Part shown: piece after piece, positions 16,280 to 24,958 of the stretch
How positions within the stretch are numbered: the stretch's first letter is position 1
Layout: each line of letters starts with the position of its first letter
Source of the DNA: Flavobacterium sp. ACN2
GTDB taxonomy: Bacteria > Bacteroidota > Bacteroidia > Flavobacteriales > Flavobacteriaceae
NCBI RefSeq assembly: GCF_002303885.1
Contig: NZ_MRCM01000002.1
Span: 310,001 to 374,000, forward strand
Reading direction: 5' to 3'
Length of the DNA: 64,000 nt
Made by a program: the position numbers and the translations under genes
The notes under the pieces: model-generated
What the model saw: the letters and a program-made list of their open reading frames with translations, nothing else
Databases searched by the model: none
What the model was told of the DNA's origin: nothing

Positions 16280-16291
16280 GTATTAAAAACA

Positions 16292-16326
16292 CAAAAAAAG
16301 TCGCAAAGATTTAAACCTTTGCGACT
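16292..16326 (-). terminator. Intrinsic terminator of the DUF5686 gene
   Basis: AGTCGCAAAG (16299-16308) pairs with CTTTGCGACT (16317-16326). Seven T residues follow on the minus strand. It lies 33 bp past the stop of the gene ending at 16359. Confidence 0.85.
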
Positions 16327-16358
16327 CTGTAACTTTGAACCTTTGCCCCTAAATACAA

Positions 16359-18860
16359 TTAGAAATAGAATCCAAAAGATCCTTTTACTGCAAATTTGTG
16401 AGCATCTGGCATATCTAGATAATTTCCTCTCCAAGAAAAATCAATACGGAAAACTTTAAAAATATTTCCAATTCCTGCATGATACTCCCAATACACTTTT
16501 TCTGGAGCATTATAAGGTAATCCAGAGGCATTAATCGCGCGGTTGGCATCAGAAATTGTTCCATGAACCGCTCTTACTCCAACAAACTCTCTCCAATTCA
16601 GTTTTCTCATAAAAGGAACTCTTGCGAATAATCTTCCTCCAAAATCATGATTCCACTGCAGGGTCGTATATTGATCCGTAACGAATTCGTAGAAATTCAA
16701 GTTACTGAATGTATTCTCGATTGTAAAATAAGTCTGGTTACCTGGAATTACACTCATCAACCCTAACGGAATTGTCCCAAATGTTTTTCCTGTTTCAACT
16801 GTAATATTTGATCTTCCTAAAGGTCCAATAATAATTGGCTGCCTGTAAAAAACTTGAATTTTTTCGTAAGCAAAATCACTGTCAAAAACTCCTTTTAAAC
16901 CATAACTAAAATTCACAAAGAAATGACTAAAAGGGCTATCAACTAAATCTCTTTCGACACCATAACCAATAGTTTTGCGGTTAGGCATATATTCAAATTG
17001 AATATTTGCTTCAGATTGTTTTACTGCACTTTCAATAACTCCAGCTGGATTTTCAGGAGTTGGTAAAGTCGAATAATAATCTAAACTAAATGTTTTTGAT
17101 GCCGATTCTAATGTACGATACGAGAAACCAGCCTGAACTATAAAGTTCTTTTTAGCTTCCATTTCAACAGAAACATTACTCAGATTAATGTTAGTCAGCT
17201 TACCATTACTTCCCGTTGTAAACAAAGCAGAAGAAGCAAAACTTCGCCCTAAAACATCATTTGTTGTAGTTAAGCTTGCACCAATTTGTTCAATATCACG
17301 CCTATTTCCTCCAGAAATAATAACACGGTTTTTCTTGTCAACCATCCATTTTCCAGAAACTCCGTATTTGAATTTATTATCATCAAATCCATAAGCTGTA
17401 TAGGCTTGAATACGCCAAGGATCATTTGGTCCAAAATAGGTCCTTCCTCCCACTCTCAACCTTAAACCTTCGACTTCATTATATCCAAAAGTTGAAAAAA
17501 TTGGTCCGTAATCGAAGTTTTTAAACTCAACATAACCACTTCCTAAAATGGAGACGAGATTATACAACTGCTTAAATCGCTTTACTGTTTGCAGTGTATC
17601 GAGCATTTTATAAATTCCCTGTTCGTCTTTATTTAATTTTTCAAAACGATTTTCGTCCCAGAATTCAGGCGGTCGATCATAGACTGCATTATCAATAAAA
17701 TTGACTTCTTCTTTGTAAAACTTCTCGGGTTTCTGAATATTGAATTTATGATTGCGATATAAAGTTGTTCTTTTACCATAAACTCCTTTTGATTTTTCTT
17801 TTTTATTTAAAGCAAAATCGGACATCATGTAATCACGCGTCAAAAGGAAAATTGAATCGTTTTGCACATCAAACTCCTGTTCGATATAAATATCTTTTAC
17901 CCAGTTAATATTGGCACTTTTGGTTACGCCCATATTAATTTTTTTGATCGCAAAAGTGGTATCGTTAACCCAAAAATCTCCTTTAAAAGTTAATTCGTTT
18001 TTACGTCTAGGATAAAAGACAATATTATAACACCATTTTTTATCTACAAATGCACTGTCTTTTAAGACATAATTGTAAACATCAATTCCTGTTCTTGAAA
18101 GTGGGCTTGTAAAACTTTTATCAAAAAACTTAAGGTGATTATCGTAAATATTATACTCAGAATAAAGGTCTTTTACAAAGGATAAAATCTGCTGATTTCC
18201 ATTAAAACCAGACATTTTATTTCCTGTTATATTTTCTTTTACTTTCTTTAATTTATTATCGCCATAAACATCATAAACAGATTCGTTAATAAAAATTGGC
18301 AGATACGTTTTTCCTGTAACATCTGAAGTATCAACATGATTAAAGATAAACTCCATTCCTTTAAAAAGCTTGTTTTTCATGAATGCACTATCAATAGTGT
18401 TCATGTCAAACTCTACTTTTTCATACTTCTGCATTTGATATTGATTAAACTGATAAAGTCCGTTTTTACGTTTTCTTTCCCAGATTTTTCTTAAAATATC
18501 CAATGCGGGATTGTTCTTTTTAGAAGTTTTACCCGTATAAATTACAACTTCATTTAGCGCTTCGGCTTCGCCTAAAACAATTTTAAAATTATAATTAACT
18601 GCTTTCTCTAAAGGAACTTCTTTGTCTGAAAATCCTGCCGAAGTAACAATAAGTGCCGTATACGTATTTGGAGATTCTAAATAAAAACGTCCATCTTCGT
18701 TAGAAACGATTCCTATATTAGAACCTTTAAATACAACATTTGCAAAAGGTATTGGCTGATTGGTTTTGTCCAAAACAACTCCACTCACCTTAGTTTGTGC
18801 AGTAGCAACATTCGCAAATGCAAATAAAAAATATAAGAGAAGTAGAGTTAATTTGTTCAT
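16359..18860 (-). CDS. DUF5686 outer-membrane protein with carboxypeptidase-regulatory-like domain
   Basis: The 833-aa product starts with a signal peptide (MNKLTLLLLYFLFAFANVATAQ). Next is a carboxypeptidase-regulatory-like domain (about residues 23-105, VLDKTNQPIPFANVVFKGS) and then the long DUF5686 region, which becomes strand-rich and ends FAVKGSFGFYF with the aromatic terminus of an OM barrel. The family is widespread in Bacteroidota and function is not established. It resembles TonB-type barrels without a recognisable plug. It is a single-gene unit with its own terminator, and the pdhB terminator lies just upstream. Confidence 0.85.
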   Translation of the reverse strand: MNKLTLLLLYFLFAFANVATAQTKVSGVVLDKTNQPIPFANVVFKGSNIGIVSNEDGRFYLESPNTYTALIVTSAGFSDKEVPLEKAVNYNFKIVLGEAEALNEVVIYTGKTSKKNNPALDILRKIWERKRKNGLYQFNQYQMQKYEKVEFDMNTIDSAFMKNKLFKGMEFIFNHVDTSDVTGKTYLPIFINESVYDVYGDNKLKKVKENITGNKMSGFNGNQQILSFVKDLYSEYNIYDNHLKFFDKSFTSPLSRTGIDVYNYVLKDSAFVDKKWCYNIVFYPRRKNELTFKGDFWVNDTTFAIKKINMGVTKSANINWVKDIYIEQEFDVQNDSIFLLTRDYMMSDFALNKKEKSKGVYGKRTTLYRNHKFNIQKPEKFYKEEVNFIDNAVYDRPPEFWDENRFEKLNKDEQGIYKMLDTLQTVKRFKQLYNLVSILGSGYVEFKNFDYGPIFSTFGYNEVEGLRLRVGGRTYFGPNDPWRIQAYTAYGFDDNKFKYGVSGKWMVDKKNRVIISGGNRRDIEQIGASLTTTNDVLGRSFASSALFTTGSNGKLTNINLSNVSVEMEAKKNFIVQAGFSYRTLESASKTFSLDYYSTLPTPENPAGVIESAVKQSEANIQFEYMPNRKTIGYGVERDLVDSPFSHFFVNFSYGLKGVFDSDFAYEKIQVFYRQPIIIGPLGRSNITVETGKTFGTIPLGLMSVIPGNQTYFTIENTFSNLNFYEFVTDQYTTLQWNHDFGGRLFARVPFMRKLNWREFVGVRAVHGTISDANRAINASGLPYNAPEKVYWEYHAGIGNIFKVFRIDFSWRGNYLDMPDAHKFAVKGSFGFYF

Positions 18861-18868
18861 TATAAAGT

Positions 18869-18910
18869 AAAAAAAAACTTCACCAATCCATGTTTGTCTG
18901 ATGAAGTTTT
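18869..18910 (-). terminator. Intrinsic terminator of pdhB
   Basis: AAAACTTCA pairs with TGAAGTTTT, followed by T residues on the minus strand. It is 21 bp past the pdhB stop. Confidence 0.75.
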
Positions 18911-18930
18911 ATGAGTATTATGTATTTGTA

Positions 18931-19908
18931 TTATTTATATAATACTTTTTTTACTGCTTTTACTACATCACCTGCATTTGGCAACCAGTCTTTAAGCAGT
19001 ACTGGAGAATACGGTGCAGGAGTATCTGCAGTTGTAATACGTTGAATTGGCGCATCAAGAAAGTCAAACGCTTGTTCTTGTACGATATAAGATATTTCAG
19101 AAGAAAGGCTGGCAACTGGCCAAGCTTCCTCAAGAATTACTAAACGGTTTGTTTTTTTAACCGATTTTAAGATTGCATCTTTGTCCATTGGACGAACTGT
19201 TCTTAAATCGATGATCTCACAAGAAATTCCTTCTTTAGCTAATTCATCAGCAGCGATAAAAGCTTCTTTGATGATTTTTCCGAAAGAAACAATTGTTACA
19301 TCTGTTCCTTCACGTTTAACATCAGCAACACCTAGAGGGATTGTATATTCTCCGTCTGGCACCTCACCTTTGTCTCCATACATTTGCTCAGATTCCATGA
19401 AAATAACTGGATCGTTATCACGGATAGCAGATTTCAAAAGTCCTTTTGCATCGTAAGGAGTTGAAGGAACAACAACTTTAAGACCTGGAGTGTTAGCAAA
19501 CCAGTTTTCTAAAGCTTGTGAGTGAGTAGCTCCTAATTGACCAGCAGAAGCTGTTGGTCCGCGGAAAACGATAGGCACATTAAACTGTCCTCCTGTCATT
19601 TGACGCATTTTAGCAGCGTTATTAATAATTTGATCAATACCAACTAAACAGAAGTTGAATGTCATATATTCTACAATAGGACGGTTTCCATTCATTGCAG
19701 AACCTACTGCAATTCCTGAAAATCCAAGCTCAGCGATTGGAGTATCAATTACTCTCTTTTCACCAAACTCAGCAAGCATTCCTTTAGAAGCTTTGTAAGC
19801 TCCATTGTATTCTGCAACCTCTTCTCCCATTAAATATATGGATTCATCGCGACGCATTTCTTCACTCATCGCTTCGCAAATGGCCTCTCTAAATTGTATT
19901 GTTCTCAT
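18931..19908 (-). CDS. pdhB: Pyruvate dehydrogenase E1 component, beta subunit
   Basis: The beta half of the thiamine-dependent E1 enzyme that decarboxylates pyruvate and passes the acetyl group to lipoyl-E2. The 325-aa length is typical. Landmarks are the N-terminal REAICEAMSEEM block, GEEVAEYNGAYKASKGM, DTPIAELGFSGIAVGSAM (cofactor-facing region) and the C-terminal transketolase domain with EEAWPVASLSSEI. The alpha subunit and E2 genes are not in this window, so in this organism the complex is encoded at separate loci. The gene is flanked by its own terminator and a divergent 500-bp control region shared with etfB. Another 2-oxo acid dehydrogenase beta subunit is a less likely alternative. 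Confidence 0.93.
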   Translation of the reverse strand: MRTIQFREAICEAMSEEMRRDESIYLMGEEVAEYNGAYKASKGMLAEFGEKRVIDTPIAELGFSGIAVGSAMNGNRPIVEYMTFNFCLVGIDQIINNAAKMRQMTGGQFNVPIVFRGPTASAGQLGATHSQALENWFANTPGLKVVVPSTPYDAKGLLKSAIRDNDPVIFMESEQMYGDKGEVPDGEYTIPLGVADVKREGTDVTIVSFGKIIKEAFIAADELAKEGISCEIIDLRTVRPMDKDAILKSVKKTNRLVILEEAWPVASLSSEISYIVQEQAFDFLDAPIQRITTADTPAPYSPVLLKDWLPNAGDVVKAVKKVLYK

Positions 19909-19940
19909 ATTTTATATTGTATGTTGAATTTTCTGAAGAG

Positions 19941-19948
19941 CAAAAATA
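19941..19948 (-). promoter_or_regulatory. -7 element for pdhB
   Basis: TATTTTTG on the minus strand matches TAnnTTTG and would give a leader of about 25 nt before the ATG at 19908. No good -33 TTG is seen. The 500-bp gap 19909-20408 otherwise holds a -7 box for etfB (20368), three copies of CAGACAAA (20101, 20186, 20240) and no supported gene. Confidence 0.5.
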
Positions 19949-20367
19949 AATATTTTAAATAACTTAAAAGCATAAATTGAATTTAAAATCGCATGAACTT
20001 CTATCTGTTCTCCCGTTTTAACTTTTTAATCTTTATTGTGATAATTACGAAATCGATATAATAACGTATAAATCACACTTAATCGCTCTAAAATATTTTT
20101 CAGACAAACTTTTATGGATTTGTTTAATTCTTGTCTCTCCAAAATTCAATCATCAAAACGTAAAAAACAAAAAAATAGTATTTATCAGACAAAAATAATT
20201 TACATTCCAATCATCGGTTATTGCAAAATTCCTAACAATCAGACAAAATGAATATTATTTTATTTTTAGATTACGATGAAAATCATCCAAAACTGAACAA
20301 TCTGCGAAATCGTAATAGTTTTAAAAAATATTATGCATGCATAGTATAATTATTCCAAATTAAATTC

Positions 20368-20375
20368 TAAATTTG
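20368..20375 (+). promoter_or_regulatory. -7 element for etfB
   Basis: TAAATTTG matches TAnnTTTG and lies 34 bp before the etfB ATG. No -33 TTG at the usual distance, so support is moderate. Confidence 0.45.
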
Positions 20376-20408
20376 TAAAAGCATATTATAAATTCAAAAT
20401 ATATACTT

Positions 20409-21155
20409 ATGAAAATACTAGTTTGCATCAGCCATGTGCCTGATACTACTTCAAAAATTAACTTTACCAACGGTGATTCAGAATTTGACACTAATGGAGT
20501 ACAATATGTAATTAACCCTAACGACGAATTCGGTCTTACACGCGCAATCTGGTTTCAAGAACAACAAGGAGCAAATGTAACGGTTGTAAACGTTGGAGGT
20601 CCTGATACTGAACCAACTTTGCGTAAAGCATTGGCAATTGGAGCAAACGAAGCAATTCGTGTTAATGCAAACCCTACTGATGGTTTTTTTGTTGCAAAAC
20701 AATTGGCAGAAGTTATTAAAAACGGTGGTTACGACTTAGTAATTGCTGGTAAAGAATCTTTAGATTATAATGGAGGGATGGTTCCTGGAATGATCGCTGG
20801 TATTTTAGGCTCTAATTTCTTAAACTCTTGCACTTCTTTAACTGTTGACGGAAATAATGTAAAAGCTGTTCGTGAAATCGACGGTGGAAAAGAAACAGTA
20901 AGCACAACTCTTCCTTTAATCATTGGAGGTCAAAAAGGTCTTGTTGAAGAAAAAGATTTACGTATCCCGAACATGAGAGGAATTATGACAGCCAGAACTA
21001 AGGCTCTTACTATTCTTGAGCCAGTTGATGCAGCTGTAAATACAAAAGCGGTGAAATTTGAAAAACCAGCTCCAAAATCGGCAGTAAAATTAGTTTCTGC
21101 AGATAATTTAGATGAGTTAATCAATTTATTACACAACGAGGCAAAGGTGATTTAA
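20409..21155 (+). CDS. etfB: Electron transfer flavoprotein, beta subunit
   Basis: The small subunit of the ETF heterodimer that takes electrons from acyl-CoA dehydrogenases and related flavoenzymes to the quinone pool. The 248-aa product begins MKILVCISHVPDTTSKI and carries the family blocks NPNDEFGLTRAIWFQE, AGKESLDYNGGMVPGMIAG and the nucleotide-facing IPNMRGIMTARTKALT near the C-terminus. It is followed by etfA on the same strand after a 146-bp spacer made of repeated AATCTAAA words. Fatty-acid or branched-chain degradation is the likely source of electrons; no dehydrogenase gene is adjacent. Confidence 0.96.
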   Translation: MKILVCISHVPDTTSKINFTNGDSEFDTNGVQYVINPNDEFGLTRAIWFQEQQGANVTVVNVGGPDTEPTLRKALAIGANEAIRVNANPTDGFFVAKQLAEVIKNGGYDLVIAGKESLDYNGGMVPGMIAGILGSNFLNSCTSLTVDGNNVKAVREIDGGKETVSTTLPLIIGGQKGLVEEKDLRIPNMRGIMTARTKALTILEPVDAAVNTKAVKFEKPAPKSAVKLVSADNLDELINLLHNEAKVI

Positions 21156-21301
21156 GATTGTAGAATTTAGATTTTTAGATTGCAGATCGCAATACTAAAT
21201 CTAAAACTCAACATTTGATTCACTTCAAAATCTAAAATCAATAATCATTTTAGATTTCAATTTTTAAATCTGAAATCTAAAATCTAAAATCTAAAATTGT
21301 T
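21156..21301 (+). repeat. Simple-word spacer (AATCTAAA / TTTAGATT) between etfB and etfA
   Basis: The spacer contains about five copies of AATCTAAA and three of its complement TTTAGATT, so it can fold into alternative AT-rich hairpins in the etfBA mRNA. No ORF is present. Confidence 0.7.
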
Positions 21302-22270
21302 ATGTCAATATTAATATATGCAGAATCTGCAGAAGGAAAATTTAAAAAAGTTGCTTTCGAATTAGCTTCTTACGCTAAGAAAGTAGCTGAATCATTAGGA
21401 ACAACTGTTACGGCTTTGACTGTAAACATTAGCGATGTAAGCGAATTAGGCAAATACGGAGTTGATAAAGTTCTAAAAGTAAGCAATGATAAATTAGCTG
21501 GTTTTAATGCAAAAGCTTATGCTGATGTTATCAAACAAGCTGCTCAAAAAGAAGGAACAAAAGTAGTTTTACTTTCTTCTACAACAGATAGTATCTACCT
21601 TTCTCCACTAGTTGCAGTAGGCTTAGAAGCTGGTTTTGCTTCAAATGTGGTTGGATTGCCAGTTAGCACTTCTCCATTTCAAGTAAAAAGAAATGCTTTC
21701 TCAAACAAAGCTTTCAATATTACTCAAATCGATACAGATGTAAAAGTTCTCGGTTTAGCCAAAAATTCTTACGGTCTTTTTGAAAGCGCAGGAACTGCTG
21801 CTGCTGAAGACTTTAATCCAACGGTTGGAGAAAATGACTTTGGAGTAAAAGTAGAATCTGTAGAAAAAGTATCTGGAAAAGTTTCTATCGCTGACGCTGA
21901 TATCGTAGTCTCTGGCGGACGTGGATTAAAGGGTCCAGAAAACTGGGGATTAGTAGAAGATCTTGCTGCTGTACTTGGTGCTGCAACTGCTTGCTCTAAG
22001 CCAGTTTCAGATTTAGGATGGAGACCTCACAGCGAGCACGTTGGACAAACAGGAAAACCAGTAGCAACAAACTTATACATTGCAATTGGTATTTCTGGAG
22101 CTATTCAGCACATTGCTGGTATTAACTCTTCTAAAGTAAAAGTGGTGATCAATAACGATCCTGAAGCGCCTTTCTTTAAAGTTGCAGATTATGGTATCGT
22201 TGGAGATGCTTTTGAAATTGTACCGCAATTGACAGAGAAATTAAAAGCTTTTAAAGCGCAGCATTCTTAA
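21302..22270 (+). CDS. etfA: Electron transfer flavoprotein, alpha subunit
   Basis: The large ETF subunit, holding most of the FAD site. The 322-aa product has an N-terminal ETF domain and the C-terminal FAD-binding domain with VSGGRGLKGPENWGLVEDLA, SDLGWRPHSEHVGQTGKPV and YIAIGISGAIQHIAGINSS, followed by INNDPEAPFFKVADYGIVGDA. All standard cofactor blocks are intact. It partners with etfB upstream and is followed by a terminator hairpin at 22298-22346. Confidence 0.97.
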   Translation: MSILIYAESAEGKFKKVAFELASYAKKVAESLGTTVTALTVNISDVSELGKYGVDKVLKVSNDKLAGFNAKAYADVIKQAAQKEGTKVVLLSSTTDSIYLSPLVAVGLEAGFASNVVGLPVSTSPFQVKRNAFSNKAFNITQIDTDVKVLGLAKNSYGLFESAGTAAAEDFNPTVGENDFGVKVESVEKVSGKVSIADADIVVSGGRGLKGPENWGLVEDLAAVLGAATACSKPVSDLGWRPHSEHVGQTGKPVATNLYIAIGISGAIQHIAGINSSKVKVVINNDPEAPFFKVADYGIVGDAFEIVPQLTEKLKAFKAQHS

Positions 22271-22297
22271 TACAAAGAATTCTCTTTAAAAAATATT

Positions 22298-22346
22298 GTC
22301 GCCTAAAAACAAGATGTTGTATCTTTGTTTATAGGCGGCTTTTTTG
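22298..22346 (+). terminator. Intrinsic terminator of etfBA
   Basis: CGCCTAAAAACAAGAT pairs with ATCTTTGTTTATAGGCG allowing one bulge, followed by six T residues. It begins 28 bp after the etfA stop. Confidence 0.8.
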
Positions 22347-22405
22347 TTCCATATTTTTTGATTAAAATTGCAGCTTTATTTTTCAAACCAAAAAAGTATT
22401 AAAAT

Positions 22406-22426
22406 AAGGTGCTAAGTACCTTTTTT
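22406..22426 (+). promoter_or_regulatory. Terminator-like hairpin directly upstream of the bifunctional nuclease start
   Basis: AAGGTGC and GTACCTT pair around a TAA loop and are followed by six T residues, ending 11 nt before the ATG at 22437. The position suggests 5' control or insulation from etfBA read-through. Its role is unproven. Confidence 0.45.
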
Positions 22427-22436
22427 ACAAACATAT

Positions 22437-23060
22437 ATGAGTCTAGTAAAATTATCCATAAAAGGAATTTCATACAGTCAAACTCAAAATGGCGCTTATG
22501 CCTTAATTTTGAATGAAGTTGATGGCGAAAGAAAATTACCCATTGTTATTGGCGCTTTTGAAGCCCAGTCAATCGCTATTGCTTTAGAAAAAGAAATAAA
22601 ACCGCCACGTCCTTTAACTCACGATTTATTTAAAAATTTTGCCGAAAGATTTGATATTGTAGTAAAACAAGTTATCATTCACAAATTAGTTGATGGTGTT
22701 TTCTACTCTAGTTTAATTTGTGAAAGAGATAAAATCGAAGAAATTATCGACGCAAGAACTTCTGATGCTATTGCTTTGGCACTGCGTTTTAATGCTCCTA
22801 TTTTTACTTATAAAAACATCTTAGACAAAGCTGGGATTTATCTAAAATCAAATACTGCTGAAACAGATTCTGGAGCTCAGGAAATAGATGATGTTCTTTC
22901 AAACCCTGAAACTTTCGGACACGAAGAAGAAAGCAACCAATCTGGGGACGTTTACGCAAAACATTCTTTACAGGAATTAAACGAGCTTTTAGACCAAGCC
23001 GTTTCTCAAGAAGATTACGAAAAAGCAGCAAAAATTAGAGACGAAATCTCTAGAAGATAA
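22437..23060 (+). CDS. Bifunctional nuclease family protein with C-terminal UVR motif
   Basis: The 207-aa product has an N-terminal bifunctional-nuclease (DUF151) domain (about residues 1-135, with QTQNGAYALILNEVDGERKLPIVIG and ARTSDAIALALRFNAPIFT). A UvrB/UvrC-type helical motif follows at the C-terminus (about 172-207, SLQELNELLDQAVSQEDYEKAAKIRDEISRR in two pieces). DUF151 proteins have been reported to have nuclease activity in plants. The bacterial role is less certain. The UVR motif usually mediates protein contacts in repair or protease-adaptor proteins. thyA follows after a repeat-rich spacer, perhaps in the same transcript. Confidence 0.88.
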   Translation: MSLVKLSIKGISYSQTQNGAYALILNEVDGERKLPIVIGAFEAQSIAIALEKEIKPPRPLTHDLFKNFAERFDIVVKQVIIHKLVDGVFYSSLICERDKIEEIIDARTSDAIALALRFNAPIFTYKNILDKAGIYLKSNTAETDSGAQEIDDVLSNPETFGHEEESNQSGDVYAKHSLQELNELLDQAVSQEDYEKAAKIRDEISRR

Positions 23061-23065
23061 TTTTT

Positions 23066-23176
23066 AGGCTATAAGCCGTAAGCTTTAGGCTATAAGCTTA
23101 AAGCATAATCATAAAAAAACAAACTTTAAGCATTAGGAAAAAGCCTAAAGCTTAAAGCCTAAAGCTTAAAGCAAAG
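23066..23176 (+). repeat. Simple-word spacer (GCTTAAAGCCTAAA) between the nuclease gene and thyA
   Basis: The spacer is built from repeats of AGGCTATAAGC, AAGCTTAAAGC and GCCTAAAGCTTAAAGC in both orientations. The left and right halves can pair as a long imperfect hairpin. It ends 7 nt before the thyA ATG. Confidence 0.7.
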
Positions 23177-24028
23177 ATGAAGCAATACTTAGATTTAGTA
23201 AAACACGTTTTAGAAAACGGCAATCAAAAAGGAGACCGAACTGGAACTGGGACAAAAAGTGTTTTTGGCTACCAAATGCGTTTTGATTTAAGTGAAGGTT
23301 TCCCAATGGTCACAACAAAAAAACTGCATTTAAAATCCATCATTTACGAATTACTTTGGTTTTTAAAAGGCGATACAAACGTAAAATACCTTCAGGAAAA
23401 CGGAGTCAAAATTTGGGACGAATGGGCAGATTCTAATGGCGATTTAGGACCTGTTTACGGTCATCAATGGCGTAATTGGAATAGTGAGGAAATAGATCAG
23501 ATTTCTGAATTAATTAAGGAATTAAAAACAAATCCGAATAGCAGAAGAATGTTGGTTTCTGCTTGGAACCCTTCGGTTTTGCCAGATACTAAAAAGTCTT
23601 TTGAAGAGAATGTTGCCAATAACAAAGCGGCTTTACCTCCATGCCATGCCTTTTTTCAGTTTTATGTAGCAAGCCCAGATCCTGAAAAAGGCGAAACAAA
23701 AGGAAAATTATCTTGCCAATTGTATCAGCGAAGTGCTGACATCTTTTTGGGAGTTCCTTTTAACATTGCTTCTTATGCATTGCTAACCATGATGATCGCA
23801 CAAGTATGCGATTTAGAAGCAGGCGAATTTATTCATACTTTTGGTGATGCACACATTTATAACAATCACTTTGAGCAATTAGAATTACAACTTTCGAGAG
23901 AACCAAAACCATTACCAAAAATGATTTTAAATCCAGAGATTAAAAACATTTTTGATTTTGATTATAATGATTTCACACTTGTAGATTACGATCCGCATCC
24001 TGCCATAAAAGGAAGTGTTGCTGTATAA
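23177..24028 (+). CDS. thyA: Thymidylate synthase
   Basis: Converts dUMP to dTMP using methylene-tetrahydrofolate, producing dihydrofolate. The 283-aa product carries the catalytic cysteine at about residue 156 in [11 protein letters not shown], the phosphate-binding RTGTGT near residue 21, and the conserved [19 protein letters not shown]. Two short insertions flank the active-site segment ([15 protein letters not shown] and [10 protein letters not shown]), making it longer than the 264-aa E. coli enzyme. Dihydrofolate reductase, which recycles its by-product, lies 930 bp downstream on the same strand, beyond a convergent CBM48 gene. Confidence 0.98.
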   Translation: MKQYLDLVKHVLENGNQKGDRTGTGTKSVFGYQMRFDLSEGFPMVTTKKLHLKSIIYELLWFLKGDTNVKYLQENGVKIWDEWADSNGDLGPVYGHQWRNWNSEEIDQISELIKELKTNPNSRRMLVSAWNPSVLPDTKKSFEENVANNKAALPPCHAFFQFYVASPDPEKGETKGKLSCQLYQRSADIFLGVPFNIASYALLTMMIAQVCDLEAGEFIHTFGDAHIYNNHFEQLELQLSREPKPLPKMILNPEIKNIFDFDYNDFTLVDYDPHPAIKGSVAV

Positions 24029-24032
24029 TTAT

Positions 24033-24068
24033 AAAAAAATCCGCTTAAAAATTTAAGCGGATTTTTTT
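24033..24068. terminator. Bidirectional intrinsic terminator between thyA and the CBM48 gene
   Basis: AAATCCGCTTAAA pairs with TTTAAGCGGATTT, with A and T tracts on both sides. It overlaps the stop codon of the minus-strand gene. Confidence 0.9.
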
Positions 24069-24363
24069 ATACAACTAAAACCCCATTTTCACTTCCGGCA
24101 TAATCGTTCCATTTGTAAAAATCGGCTTCAGGATCGTTAACATAATTTCCGTCGATTACATACTTAAATTCGTAAATCGCATCTTTCACCAAATCGTAAG
24201 TTGCTTTAAACGTTCCGTTTTTTAACTTGCTTAAAGTTCCTTCTGAGGCATTCCAGTTATTAAAATCTCCAACCACCGCTGCCGAATCAGCATCTTTGGC
24301 ATCTATTGAAAATGTAACTTTAACAACCGGCTTCGTTTTGATAAATTGTTTTTTCAAAGACAT
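24067..24363 (-). CDS. Small stand-alone glycogen-binding-like (CBM48/isoamylase early-set) protein
   Basis: The 98-aa product from the ATG at 24363 (the longest ORF, from 24390, adds nine residues without support) is essentially one early-set/AMPK glycogen-binding domain. Marks are VTFSIDAKDADSAAVVGDFNNWN, a KLKNGTFKATYDL strand pair and YEFKYVIDGNYVNDPEADFYKWNDYAG. The Trp in FNNWN and the later aromatic residues are the usual glucan contacts. No enzyme domain is attached, so it may bind glycogen or tether partners. Length is short but complete. It converges on thyA and is not clearly in an operon. Confidence 0.85.
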   Translation of the reverse strand: MSLKKQFIKTKPVVKVTFSIDAKDADSAAVVGDFNNWNASEGTLSKLKNGTFKATYDLVKDAIYEFKYVIDGNYVNDPEADFYKWNDYAGSENGVLVV

Positions 24364-24602
24364 AACTATTTCGTTTTTAGATTTATACATCTAAAATTAC
24401 TTAAATTCAACGAAACACTAACTAACCCCAGAACCGATTTATGATAATACCAAAAACAGCATATTATTTTCGCTTTATCTGTAATTTAAAGTGGTTAAAA
24501 TTTTGTTTTTCAAATTCTTATAATTTTTAAAAGCAAATATTCCCAATCCAAAATATGGACTTTCGAAAATAAATTTTAACTTTATAATCTCATTTTTATC
24601 TT

Positions 24603-24947
24603 ATGGAAAAAGAAGTACACGAACAATACGAATACGCTAGACGCCGGTTAAGACAAAAAAAAATCTTATATTTTCATTTTGTTCTTTTCCTTCTAGGAAG
24701 TTTATTCCTATTTATTGGCAACAAATTTTTTGGTTTTGGTGAGGGCACAACCCAAAACTGGTGTATTTGGGGAATTACAATCTGGCTTTTCCTTTTTATT
24801 CTACATTTTATAAAAGTGTACATAACTGACCGTTTTATGAATAAAAAATGGGAAAGAGAACAAATTGATCGATTAGTTGCTTTACAGCAAAAACGAATCA
24901 GTCAGCTCGAATCTTCTATTAACGAAGAAAATGAAAATAAAATTTAG
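24603..24947 (+). CDS. 2TM domain-containing membrane protein
   Basis: The 114-aa product has a charged N-terminus (YEYARRRLRQKK), a first transmembrane segment (about residues 22-41, YFHFVLFLLGSLFLFIGN), a short loop, and a second segment (about 52-70, WCIWGITIWLFLFILHFIK). A charged helix follows (WEREQIDRLVALQQKR). This is the 2TM domain pattern, common in Flavobacteriaceae and of unknown function, sometimes fused to histidine kinases. Only 11 bp separate it from folA, so they are probably co-transcribed. Confidence 0.85.
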   Translation: MEKEVHEQYEYARRRLRQKKILYFHFVLFLLGSLFLFIGNKFFGFGEGTTQNWCIWGITIWLFLFILHFIKVYITDRFMNKKWEREQIDRLVALQQKRISQLESSINEENENKI

Positions 24948-24958
24948 TTAGGCATACC

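Noticed and set aside
20248..20349. 33-codon ORF between pdhB and etfB (MNIILFLDYDENH...)
   Set aside because: No start signals, no coding bias and no family; expected by chance in AT-rich sequence.
22322..22335. TATCTTTG as a promoter for the bifunctional nuclease gene
   Set aside because: It lies inside the 3' arm of the etfBA terminator and its TTG spacing (21 bp) is at the edge; more likely part of the hairpin.
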